This document shows, one piece after another, positions 16,898 through 25,768 of a stretch of 64,000 bases of DNA (position 1 is the first letter of the stretch; the number at the start of each line of letters is the position of its first letter). The DNA is from Liquorilactobacillus oeni DSM 19972 (GTDB taxonomy: Bacteria > Bacillota > Bacilli > Lactobacillales > Lactobacillaceae), in the NCBI RefSeq assembly GCF_001436275.1, contig NZ_AZEH01000034.1:53899-117898 (forward strand). Direction: 5' to 3'. A program made the position numbers and the translations under genes. The notes under the pieces are model-generated. The model searched no databases and had not been told where the DNA came from. It saw only the letters and a program-made list of their open reading frames with translations.

Positions 16898-17299
16898 TAA
16901 GAGTTAATAACCTGTAATTTTTCAGGCTTAGTCGAAAAATGCCTGAGTAAGCACACAGTCCAGCTTTAAAATATAAAGTTTCTGGCAAGCTGTTAACTTT
17001 CGTCTATTAAAATTACAATTCTAATAATAATTTTAGCTTATATTTACTAATATATGTATTTATTACAACTATCTTCTTAACCTCTCATTATAAATATCTT
17101 ATAGGTTGCACATCATTTGATTTATAGTGTGTAAGCGTTACACTGATAATAGCGTATGAAAATTAAACAGTTATTTAAAATAAACGCGGACAGGAGCTGA
17201 TTTTAAATTAAATCAATTTATAATTAGACAGACCAAAATACTTCACCGTTAAACAGCAAAAGCTGATTTTTTCGGAACATTCGAGCGGAGGTTATATCT
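16898..17299. other. Intergenic region before LysM protein gene, with cre-like palindrome
   Basis: No gene seen. At 17129-17143 GTGTAA-GCG-TTACAC is a palindrome resembling a cre site with one base less in the centre; it lies 157 bases before the LysM gene. A GGAGG site precedes that gene's ATG at 17300. Confidence 0.45.
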
Positions 17300-18382
17300 A
17301 TGAACAATGAATCAATTAATAAAGTACAAGTAGTTGATAAACGCCTTAAACTAAAAGCTGCTGCGGCAGCTGCTCTCATCTCCGGTGCGCTTTTTACGGT
17401 ACCAATAAAAGCTGATGCCGATACAACAAATTGGACTGCTAATTCACCTCAACAAATCGCAAGTCAAATTACTAATATGCAGCAACTGTATACAATTCAC
17501 AACGGGGACACATTATGGGGTATTTCAGAGGCTTTAAAGGCTAAGGGATCAAACATTAGTGTCGCTCAATTAGCTGCAATTAACAATATCCCTAATGAAA
17601 ATTTGATTTATACCGGTAATTCACTTAAATTCGCCGGTAAAACGATTGTAGTCCCGCAGCAGCCTGCAAGCAACGAGCAGTCAGCAGCACAACAATCAAG
17701 CAGCAGTCAAGCTAACTCGGCATCAAGTTCTGATCAAGTTGATAAATCTGCTTTAGAAGCTAAATTACAAGAAGCTAACAAGTATCTTTATACAAATGGC
17801 GTATATACTGAGCAATCTCTAGAAAATTTGCGTAATACAGCTTATCGTGGTAACGGTATCATTAAATCTGATACAGTTTCTCAAACTGATGTTACTAATG
17901 CTATTAATGAAATTACTAATGCTATTAATGGTTTGCAGGAAGCGGCATTAGTGGTCAATAAACAACCACTGGAAACCAAATTGCAAGAAGCTAACAAGTA
18001 TCTTTATACAAATGGCACATATACTGATACTTCCCTGCAGAAATTATCTGATGCAGCCGTTCAAGGAAACGGCGTAATCAAAGCCGCCAACCCAACACAG
18101 CAAAACGTCACCGATGCTGTTGCTAAAATTGACCAAGCAATCAATAACTTACAAAAAATTCAGCAACAAGCTGTTAATAAAACTCAGCTGCAAGCTAAGA
18201 TAGGACAGGCCGAAAGTTATTTAAAACAGACTGATGTTTATACATCTGATTCACTAAATAACCTGCAAATCAGTGTTCAAAAGGGCCACAGTACTATGAC
18301 TTCTGATGAGGTTACACAAGCTGCTATAAATACAGCAACTGATAATATTCAAAATGCAATCAACGAGCTAGTTAAGAAATAA
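17300..18382 (+). CDS. Secreted LysM-domain protein with FIVAR-like repeats
   Basis: 360-residue exported protein. Signal peptide: basic start, then LKAAAAAALISGALFTV and a cleavage region around ADA (residue 38). One LysM domain at about 63-116 (YTIHNGDTLWGISEALK ... GNSLKFAGKTIVV) should bind peptidoglycan. A Ser/Gln-rich linker leads to three repeats of about 70 residues (starts near 150, 218 and 290), with the shared pattern LEAKLQEANKYLYTNGVYT. These look like FIVAR domains, presumed spacers or ligand-binding modules. No catalytic domain is visible. GGAGG precedes the ATG. The gene is followed by a 3'-UTR repeat and terminator. Confidence 0.85.
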   Translation: MNNESINKVQVVDKRLKLKAAAAAALISGALFTVPIKADADTTNWTANSPQQIASQITNMQQLYTIHNGDTLWGISEALKAKGSNISVAQLAAINNIPNENLIYTGNSLKFAGKTIVVPQQPASNEQSAAQQSSSSQANSASSSDQVDKSALEAKLQEANKYLYTNGVYTEQSLENLRNTAYRGNGIIKSDTVSQTDVTNAINEITNAINGLQEAALVVNKQPLETKLQEANKYLYTNGTYTDTSLQKLSDAAVQGNGVIKAANPTQQNVTDAVAKIDQAINNLQKIQQQAVNKTQLQAKIGQAESYLKQTDVYTSDSLNNLQISVQKGHSTMTSDEVTQAAINTATDNIQNAINELVKK

Positions 18383-18471
18383 GTTTTAAAAATAAAGGGT
18401 TCTAAAGTATCAGTTAATAATTGGAAATTATGATTTTCCATAAAATAGATGATGCATTCTTGGCGATACCG

Positions 18472-18659
18472 GAGAGTGCGCCAAGAGTCGTTAGGTTTTA
18501 AGCATTAACTGCGAATTACGCATATAGTCTGAATTTTACTACAAGTAACCTCGTGGTTAAGCAGAAGGAGGCTAACTACTGAAACACGCTAATTCATCTA
18601 TTTCAGGTTAAAGCAAAGAGGCTGGGTCAAAATTCATATTTTGATCCAACTTCTTTTTA
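18472..18659 (+). repeat. Dispersed 3'-UTR repeat, divergent type I copy
   Basis: GAGAGTGCGCCAAGAGTCG at the start, TGCGAATTACGCATATAG in the central part, ACTGAAACACGCTAATTC later and a terminator at the end. Copy boundaries are recognizable, but the closing arms no longer pair well. It lies just downstream of the LysM gene on the same strand. Confidence 0.65.
18621..18659 (+). terminator. Terminator of the LysM protein gene
   Basis: GGTCAAAAT-TCAT-ATTTTGATCC core stem with flanking partial pairing, followed by TTCTTTTT. Confidence 0.7.
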
Positions 18660-19569
18660 TCTGATAAAGCTATTGCAGCAATTATTGCAGTTTCTTTAAG
18701 GAGAAATTCGCTTCATTTACATATAACTTCAGAATATGTTATGTAGAAACTTATATCAAAATGAAAATTGCAATACTTTTACTTGCATTCTTCATACAAA
18801 TAATCAGCTTTGCTAAAATAATCCGGTTTCAGTAAACTGTTTTATTATCAATCAAGTACATAGTTTTTCTTGAAAAAGAATAGATAACATGCCCTACTCT
18901 GCAAGAACAACTAGATCGACAACCTTAATTTTAGAATTTTGTTATTTTATAACTTGGTATAATATTTAATAATATCAGCTAACCAATTAAATAAATAGTT
19001 AATTTATTCTAAAATATTTTCCGAGTGAAAATTAATTTTTAGACATTAGAAACCGAGACAGAACATCTTTTATGTATTAAATTTTTCATAAAGGCAAATG
19101 CATTATTTCAACTAATATTTCTAGAAATATTAATTTCATTTTTTTAAATGTTCAAGTCATTATTTTCTTCAAAAAAAGATTCCAATTTAAGCATTTACTA
19201 GATATACACAAAACTAGTCGAGTAACTACAAAGGTTTGCCACTGAAAAAAAAGTTGAATGTTTTTATATGGATTATTTATTCAAGTATTCGATCATAGCT
19301 ATAATGGTAGTTTTTTGTGCGTTTTCATTTGGTAATCTGAGTTCCATCTTTTACCTAGTACTGTTTATAACTACTACACGCTTTCACTTCTGCGTTTTGA
19401 TACAAAGTTATCCTTAATATGGCACAAACAAAATGTGTGCCGCAAGGGCACACATAAAAGCACCTTTAGAATATTTTATTACTAAATATTTGTATTGTGC
19501 TTCTCATAGTCAATAGCACAAAATATAGTAAATTTTATATCAAAAATCAGAGTAATAATACTTTATTTA
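18660..19569. other. Gene-poor stretch
   Basis: No convincing gene. A 48-codon frame at 19268-19417 would encode a hydrophobic peptide but has no ribosome site. A perfect 20-base palindrome with centre TTTCTAGAAA lies at 19113-19132. A hairpin TGTGTGCC/GGCACACA (19434-19454), followed on the minus strand by ATTTTGTTTG, may terminate the minus-strand reductase gene that ends at 19570. Confidence 0.4.
19434..19454 (-). terminator. Probable terminator of the second reductase gene
   Basis: Eight-pair GC-rich stem with a 5-base loop, then ATTTTGTTTG on the minus strand. It lies 115 bases after the stop codon of the reductase at 19570. Confidence 0.45.
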
Positions 19570-20346
19570 CTACAATAATCCACCGCCATCAACTGCATAT
19601 GTTTGCCCAGTGATAAAATCAGCAGCGGAACTAGCAAGGAAGTCTACAATGTTAGCAATATCGTTTGGCTTTACTGTTCTGCCTAATGGAATTGTACTAA
19701 TAAAGTCTTTTTTATTTTGACCAATAGGCTTGCCATTAATCTCGGACATTTTTTTGTCAATTTCATCCCACATTCCCGTAGTACCAACAACTCCTGGAGC
19801 GTAAGCATTCACAGTGATATGGTCTGGTGCAAATTCATTTGCAGCTGCTTGAGTAAGACTGCTTACTGCTGCTTTAGTTGCTGAATAAGTAGCCCAAACA
19901 GGAAATGCTCGCATACCAGCAATTGACGATGCATTTATAATTTTTCCATGAATACTCAATTCTTTGAACTTCTTTGCTGCTGCTTGGATCCCATAAGCAA
20001 CACCAAAAACATTAACCTTAAAACTTAGCTCCAGGTCTTTAGGATCAATATCTTCAAATTTATCTACTTTAGCAATACCCGCATTGTTAACCATTACATC
20101 AAAACCATTTAGTTCTTTAGCAACTGTATCAATAGCACTAGCAACGTCAGTTTGATCAGTTACATCTACTGGAACAAAGATTGCCTTTTGACCATTTTCT
20201 TCAATCTTAGCAATAACTTCTTTTGCTTTTGAGGCTTGTGGTTCAAGATCAGCAATCGCGACATCAAAGCCGTTTTTTGATAGATGGTCAGCAATTTCGG
20301 CCCCTATTCCTTGAGCAGCTCCAGTGATCATTACAACTTTTGACAT
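19570..20346 (-). CDS. Short-chain dehydrogenase, diacetyl/acetoin reductase type
   Basis: 258-residue classical SDR, same type as 15105-15887. Cofactor loop TGAAQGIGAE near residue 8, IADLEP near 33, VNNAGIAKVDKF near 83, Ser in ASSIAGMRAF near 138, YSATK near 152, VDGGGLL at the C-terminus. The start MSKVVMITG is chosen because GGGAGG lies eight bases before it; the frame extends 21 codons further without homology. A 13/14 cre match at 20424-20437 sits in the promoter region, suggesting catabolite control (inferred). Confidence 0.87.
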   Translation of the reverse strand: MSKVVMITGAAQGIGAEIADHLSKNGFDVAIADLEPQASKAKEVIAKIEENGQKAIFVPVDVTDQTDVASAIDTVAKELNGFDVMVNNAGIAKVDKFEDIDPKDLELSFKVNVFGVAYGIQAAAKKFKELSIHGKIINASSIAGMRAFPVWATYSATKAAVSSLTQAAANEFAPDHITVNAYAPGVVGTTGMWDEIDKKMSEINGKPIGQNKKDFISTIPLGRTVKPNDIANIVDFLASSAADFITGQTYAVDGGGLL

Positions 20347-20423
20347 GATAAAACCTCCCATCTTTGAATTACTTTTCAAAAATAAAAATTTACAACTAGA
20401 CCATAGCATACATTATTAGACAA

Positions 20424-20437
20424 TGAAAGCGTTTATA
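20424..20437 (-). promoter_or_regulatory. cre site upstream of reductase gene
   Basis: Plus-strand reading TGAAAGCGTTTATA fits 13 of 14 positions of the CcpA consensus and lies about 80 bases before the reductase start. Confidence 0.6.
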
Positions 20438-20627
20438 TGTTTTTTTAGTTGCTTCACTATGATATTCAAAAGAAATTTAAAAAGTTTAAAAATAAACATG
20501 ATATGCAAGCAGCTATCTTAATATTTCACACAATTTATTGCATTAAACCTTCAATTAAATTAATAAATCTGATGAATAACCTAGATTTTTGATTTGTGAT
20601 AAAATGCTATTAAAATTTAAGGAGATG

Positions 20628-20783
20628 ATGAACTTGCTGAAATATTTAATCTTTGGACTCGAATTAATCGCGTGTTTCGTATGGTTAAAATTCGGTGCAA
20701 AATCATTATTAACTGGAATCATTGGGGTTTTAGTAATCATTTTAATCTCACAAGGTCTCCACATACTATTAAAAGCCAGATAA
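20628..20783 (+). CDS. Small hydrophobic membrane protein
   Basis: About 51 residues, with two predicted membrane segments: LLKYLIFGLELIACFVWL and SLLTGIIGVLVIILIS. AAGGAG precedes a cluster of possible starts (ATG 20625, ATG 20628, TTG 20634); the TTG has the best spacing. I do not recognize the family. A second small membrane protein lies 450 bases downstream on the same strand. Confidence 0.5.
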   Translation: MNLLKYLIFGLELIACFVWLKFGAKSLLTGIIGVLVIILISQGLHILLKAR

Positions 20784-21231
20784 GAGTTTATTCCGCTAAT
20801 AATTTTCGTTAGTTTTATAGAAATATTTTTTCTCGTTTGCTAACTCCACTGGCAAGACCACCGTATTATCAAAAAAGTTGGCTCGACCTAGACAAAATAA
20901 GATTGGAACATTGGTTAAACAAATTAATCAAAATTTTAAAGGCTAGTATTGACTCAAACAGCCAAGTTAATTACTCTAATCATTAAGGATTATTTTGTAA
21001 TAATTAGTATAAAACCAAAATTTGAACAAAAAATCAGACAAAGTGCTTTTATTTTACGGTAATCTAAATACAATAAAAAACGTCAAGCTCGCAGACATGT
21101 TCACGGCGCTTGATTCAAAAAGACACATTGTTAAAAAGTATTTTAAAGCTGATCAGCTCATTATTGAGTAGACAGAAAATTTGCTGATTACGTAAATGAC
21201 CATAAATATCATACAGAAGGAACTAACATAA
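20784..21231. other. Region of decayed reading frames
   Basis: Short stretches look protein-like but broken: a P-loop-like ANSTGKTTVLSKKLA near 20834-20880, and a frame around 21060-21170 ending LDSKRHIVKKYFKADQLIIE. No intact gene or ribosome site connects them. Probably the remains of one or two genes. Confidence 0.3.
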
Positions 21232-21384
21232 ATGACTAAAACTAAAATAAGTTCAATTTTATATCTACTTGCAGGATTTCTCTTTCTATTGTCAGCCTTA
21301 TTTGACAATTTTAAAGCTACCATTGTTGCACTTGGGATTCTTTTCACTATGCTTGGTGTTACAAAATTAATAAGAAAAGGATAG
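21232..21384 (+). CDS. Small membrane protein (50 aa)
   Basis: MTKTKISSILYLLAGFLFLL at the start, then ALFDNFKATIVALGILFTML. There are two hydrophobic segments joined by a short polar loop and a basic tail. AGAAGGA lies nine to ten bases before the ATG. The pattern resembles short Firmicutes membrane proteins with two transmembrane helices; function unknown. Confidence 0.55.
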   Translation: MTKTKISSILYLLAGFLFLLSALFDNFKATIVALGILFTMLGVTKLIRKG

Positions 21385-21879
21385 GATAACCTTACCAACT
21401 ATAACTGACGCTTCCAGCTACACAAACTCTTTGAGTTCTTCTTGAGCTTTTTCACTGATCTTCTCTCATTTTTCTTTCAAAACGGATATAGATCAGCATT
21501 TACCTAACAGCAAAGATATATTAAAAAGTTAGCTGTTGATTTGTTTGAAATTCAATCTAAAATTTGGTGATTATTAATTATTCTTGCAAAAGAATTTGAC
21601 CACTTTTATTTGTGTACTGGTATTGATTAACAATTTTGACTTTCAAATTCCAATATAAAAACACCTTTTGATTGTATTTTCAGTTTTTTAAACTTATACT
21701 TATTCTTCCGCTTATTAATATAGCAAGACATTGTTGCGATTTATAGCTCCTAGATAAACATTTTTTCAATTAGGGATTATTCTTTCAACGTTTTTGAGAA
21801 GCTCTTTATCGTTTATAAACCGTTAAGATATAAAGACATACTCTCAGAAAGATCAGAATTCTATTTGGACAGTACTAAA
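21385..21879. other. Gene-free stretch
   Basis: No gene seen. The 26-base stretch at about 21769-21794 (AGGGATTATTCTTTCAACG and on) resembles one at about 33699-33724 next to the integrase relic. Confidence 0.35.
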
Positions 21880-22839
21880 TTACTCAATAACGTTTATAGG
21901 ATCTTTTGCCAAATATTTTTTTAAATTATTTATCGTAATATCTAATAATCTTTCTCTTGTCTCAAAAGGAGCCCAAGCAATATGTGGAGTAATATAACAA
22001 TTTTTTGCTTTTAATAAAGGGTTCTCTCTGTTAATAGGTTCTTTTTGAACTACATCTGTTGCCAAAGCGTAAACTCGATTATTATTTAAAGCATTAGCCA
22101 TATCGACTTCGTTAATTAATTTTCCCCTAGCTGTGTTTAACAAAATAACATTACTCTTCATTTTTGCAATAGTTGTTTTATTAATTAGGTTTATTGTTTC
22201 TGGTGTCTGAATTACATGCAAACTAATCACATCCGATTGTCGTAAAAGCTCATCTAGAGATACTTGTTTAATCCACTTTTCAGATACATTTTTTAAACGA
22301 TGATTATAAAAAATAACGTTCATAGAAAAAGCATGCCCTAACTTAGCAACCTTTTGTGCAATATGACCATAGCCAATTAAACCTAGTGTTTTGCCTTTTA
22401 CTTCAAATAATGGTTTATCCCAAAAAGTGAAATCGGGAACTTTTGACCATTTATTATCATGAACCAGTCGATTATGAAGCCCGACCTGGCCAGTCACTTC
22501 AAGTAATAGGGAAAAAGTAAACTGTGCCACTGCGTCACTAGCATAGGTAGGGATATTAGTAACAACAACATTATTTTTATGGGCGCTATTAATATCAACA
22601 ACATCATAACCAGTTCCCATAATACCGATATAATTTAAATTGGGAGCCCTGCTTATAACGTCGTCATTTAATGGTGTCTTGTGTGTGATTACAATTTCAG
22701 CGTCATCGATTCGTTTCAAGATTTCATTTTTATCATCAACTGGTGTTCGATCATAAAAGGTACAATCTCCCAATTGATTCAATAAATCCCAATTTAAATC
22801 TTTATTTAATCCATAACCGTCTAAGAGTATAATCTTCAT
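21880..22839 (-). CDS. D-2-hydroxyacid dehydrogenase
   Basis: 319-residue NAD-dependent D-isomer 2-hydroxyacid dehydrogenase (glycerate/hydroxypyruvate reductase-like). The substrate domain is N-terminal. NAD-binding loop LGLIGYGHIAQKVAKLG is near residue 149, catalytic Arg in LNTARGKLINE near 231, Glu in DVVQKEPI near 260, and catalytic His in YITPHIAWAP near 283. GGAGG lies upstream of the ATG. No co-transcribed partner is seen; the substrate cannot be inferred. Confidence 0.88.
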   Translation of the reverse strand: MKIILLDGYGLNKDLNWDLLNQLGDCTFYDRTPVDDKNEILKRIDDAEIVITHKTPLNDDVISRAPNLNYIGIMGTGYDVVDINSAHKNNVVVTNIPTYASDAVAQFTFSLLLEVTGQVGLHNRLVHDNKWSKVPDFTFWDKPLFEVKGKTLGLIGYGHIAQKVAKLGHAFSMNVIFYNHRLKNVSEKWIKQVSLDELLRQSDVISLHVIQTPETINLINKTTIAKMKSNVILLNTARGKLINEVDMANALNNNRVYALATDVVQKEPINRENPLLKAKNCYITPHIAWAPFETRERLLDITINNLKKYLAKDPINVIE

Positions 22840-23237
22840 AAAATAACCTCCATTAGCTTTGCTCTAAGTGTACAACAGAAAAAGCAAAAAAAGATAATCA
22901 TGATTTTATAGTGGTAATATAATGGCGACAAAAAAAGCCTTGCGACAACAATACTTCCAATGCAGAATAGTTTAAAGTGGTAACAATATAATGATGTTTT
23001 CAGAATCAAAACTATAGACCATAACTATTTTACTAGACTTATTGATTAATATTATCGATAAAAGTTGACAAACATCTGCATAAAGTTTGAAGCTCCTCTT
23101 CGGCACCAAGGAATAGATAGTCATTTAATAAAAATGGTGTTTTATGTTTTGATTGTAAAATTCAAATTATTCCGCACATTTAATTGATTTCAATATTTAA
23201 TACTTGCGCAGGAAACAAAAATTCAATACAAGTATTC
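22840..23237. other. Intergenic region
   Basis: Contains the promoter regions of the divergent dehydrogenase and the broken marR gene. No other gene or strong structure seen; a 10-base palindrome AATCATGATT is at about 22896-22905. Confidence 0.35.
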
Positions 23238-23691
23238 ATGACAAAAGAAGATAAACAAAGTGAACTTATCGCCAATATGGCGGATTTATTCAATAAAATT
23301 AGTGCTTATAATATGCCTATAGTAAAACAGAAATTAGCAGGCTTAACTTTCTCAGAAATAGAGATCATTGAGTTAATAGCCAACATAAATGATGCCCATA
23401 TTACTAAACTTGCTAAAAAATACCATATGCCACGTGAAGCAATTAGTAAAATTACAAAAAACGCAAGTAAAAAAGCTAATTAAGGTTTATCAGGATCCTG
23501 ATGACAAAAAAGAAATTTATTTCAAGTTAACAGAAAAGAGTATTGCTGTTGATACTAAACATCGAAAATTACATGAAGATTTTTATCAACGTGACAAGCA
23601 GGTTTTTAAACATGTTCCAGAATCAACACTTGATGATATGCTGGCATTCCTAACTACTTACAATGCTTATATGGATAGCCTAAAAATGTAA
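23238..23691 (+). pseudogene. Broken MarR-family regulator
   Basis: The first frame gives MTKEDKQSELIANMADLFNK through a winged-helix region ending HMPREAISKITK, then runs into a stop. The next frame resumes with KLIKVYQDPDDKKEIYFKLT, which is the MarR wing and C-terminal helix, ending at 23691. The break is near 23455-23480 in an A-rich stretch, so a one-base change (possibly with a few lost codons) has split the gene. It lies directly upstream of a decayed MFS gene, a common regulator/efflux pair. Confidence 0.75.
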
Positions 23692-23733
23692 TCTTAAAAA
23701 GGATTACATTTTTTGTTTACAAGGAAACAAAAA

Positions 23734-25076
23734 ATGAAAAATCAACCTTGAAAAAATTACCAAAATCTTTATTAGCTGCTGCTTAGGCAGTCTCTTTGGG
23801 TGCTATAGCGCCCATGTTGGATATGAATATGGCTGTACAAAGGTATGACCTAAGCTTTTAATACAACTTTGAATGTATTGCAGTTGGGAGAGACCGGTTA
23901 TACCCTCACTTGCAATGACAATTCCATTTTCGAGTTTCTTATTGAATCATTTTGACGGTAAAAAGACCATGATTATTGCTACACTAGCTTTTGGGATAAT
24001 TTCATTTCTAATCATACTGTCAAATAATGTACAAGTATTTATTGCTTTACGTGTAATACAAGGAATAGCAGCTGAAATTATTACAGCACTCATGAAGACT
24101 TTACTTGTAAAAATCGCAGATCGTGAAAATGTTGGTCGTGGAATTGTCACTACACCAATGATGCTAGGACCGATATTTGGACCAATTATTGGCGGTTTTA
24201 TCGTACAAAATTGGTCGTGGAAGTGGTTATTTGATATTAATATTTCCATTACCGTAGTTGCTATAGTATTGATGGTTAAATATGTACCGGCATTTGCACC
24301 CTTCAATGAAAATAATAAATTTGATTTATTAGGGCCATTGCTATTGGCAAGTCTATTATATGGGCTTTCAGAACAAAGCAAACTATAGACACTTATTGGT
24401 ATTGCTGTAACCAACCACATATTTTATTTACGATACTGCGTGCAAACATCAATCAGTTTTACCACTAAATTTATTCAAGTATAAATAATTTACCGTATCT
24501 AATATTGGTTCTTTTTTATACAATACTACAGTGTTTTAGAGCCAATGTTTATATTGCCCATTATACTTCTAAGAAAGGCGGAGCTTTAACGCCATTGAAG
24601 CAAGCTTAACATTATTACCTCAAGGATCATTACTCGCCCAGTGCTTGGTAAATGGCTGCACTTACTGGGAGCAAAAGTTTATTACAAATTAGCATTATCG
24701 GACTAGCCGCGACGACAATACCATTGATCTTTATTGATTCCTCAACAAATATGTGGACTGTAGAAGCTGTTTTATTCTTACGTGGATTAACCTCTTTGAA
24801 TCAATTAAAGTTCCTTTTAGTGCCGAAATGTACAATAGGTTACCACAGAAATACTTAGCTGAGACTGGTGTTGTAGAAAATATGTTAGAGCAATTTGGCT
24901 CTAGATTTGGAACAGCATTAATTGCTACTGTTGTTTCAGTAGTAATCAACGATCGCGTTAATCATGTAATGCAGGCATTTCAAACAGGCTTTCTGGTAAG
25001 CTTGCTAGGAATTATTTTGATGTTTGTCCCTACATTCCTCTTAAAAAGAGTAAACAGTAATATTTTTACAAAATAG
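23734..25076 (+). pseudogene. Decayed DHA2-family MFS multidrug transporter
   Basis: Fragments in different frames align along one DHA2 (EmrB/QacA-type) transporter: LGAIAPMLDMNMA near 23795, then FLLNHFDGKKTMIIATLAFG from about 23935, RVIQGIAAEIITALMKTLLV, FGPIIGGFIVQNWSWKWLFD (23950-24390), and a C-terminal piece EQFGSRFGTALIATVVSVVI near 24885-25076. Internal stops and at least one deletion (24390-24640) make it non-functional. The intact relative at 36552-37976 shares the FGAIAPMLD start. Confidence 0.8.
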
Positions 25077-25768
25077 CTAAAAAATAATAATTAGTTTAAT
25101 TGTATATTTAAAACTTCGATTCAAAAGTAATTTTTAAATAGCTAGATATATAAAACCTAATAAACATGATGTTACAAAATTTACATCAATCTCACTGATA
25201 ACTTTCTCGATCAAAAAATCCGTTTATTTACAGTTTTTCTTAATAATTTTATATATGGTTGTAAAAAAATTGAACTGAAAAGGGACCCCACTGATTATTG
25301 GATTTCTCTTTTCTGTTCAATGAAGTGTTTTTATCATTGATTATCACAGGAAATAAAGATATAAACACAGATTAAATTTTTTAATTTTATTATCCTAGAC
25401 AAGTTCCTTCTAGTTTATTGTTTTTAATTGATTAATAATCTACTGTACTGTATTATTAAAATTATTTTCATATATTTATAATATAATTTTGAGTAATTCT
25501 AGCAGTCATTACTTTATTAATTATCAAAAATAGAGAATCCATCTTTTAAAATTGATACTTTACACAACTGAAAGCAACTCTAAAGGTAGTGTTAATGCAT
25601 AGATAGATTTTTTTGCACCAGTAATTTCAACTATGATAACGTTTCGATGCTGTTAAAAGTTATTGAGCCCTGTTTCAAAGAAGATTTCTAGTTAGTATTT
25701 TAAAATAAGTGTTAGTTGACTTGATGTTTAAATCAGGCATAACTAGCAATCGCGAATCATTCAAAACT
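25077..25768. other. Gene-free stretch with an inverted repeat
   Basis: No gene. At 25270-25320 arms TTGAACTGAAAAG and CTTTTCTGTTCAA (one mismatch) flank 25 bases; this could be an orphan mobile-element end or a weak terminator for the MFS relic. Confidence 0.4.

Noticed and set aside
17129..17143. True cre site before the LysM gene
   Set aside because: The palindrome GTGTAA-GCG-TTACAC is one base shorter than the consensus spacing, so I list it only as cre-like.
19268..19417. Hydrophobic 49-residue frame
   Set aside because: No ribosome site or promoter; composition is what AT-rich DNA gives by chance.
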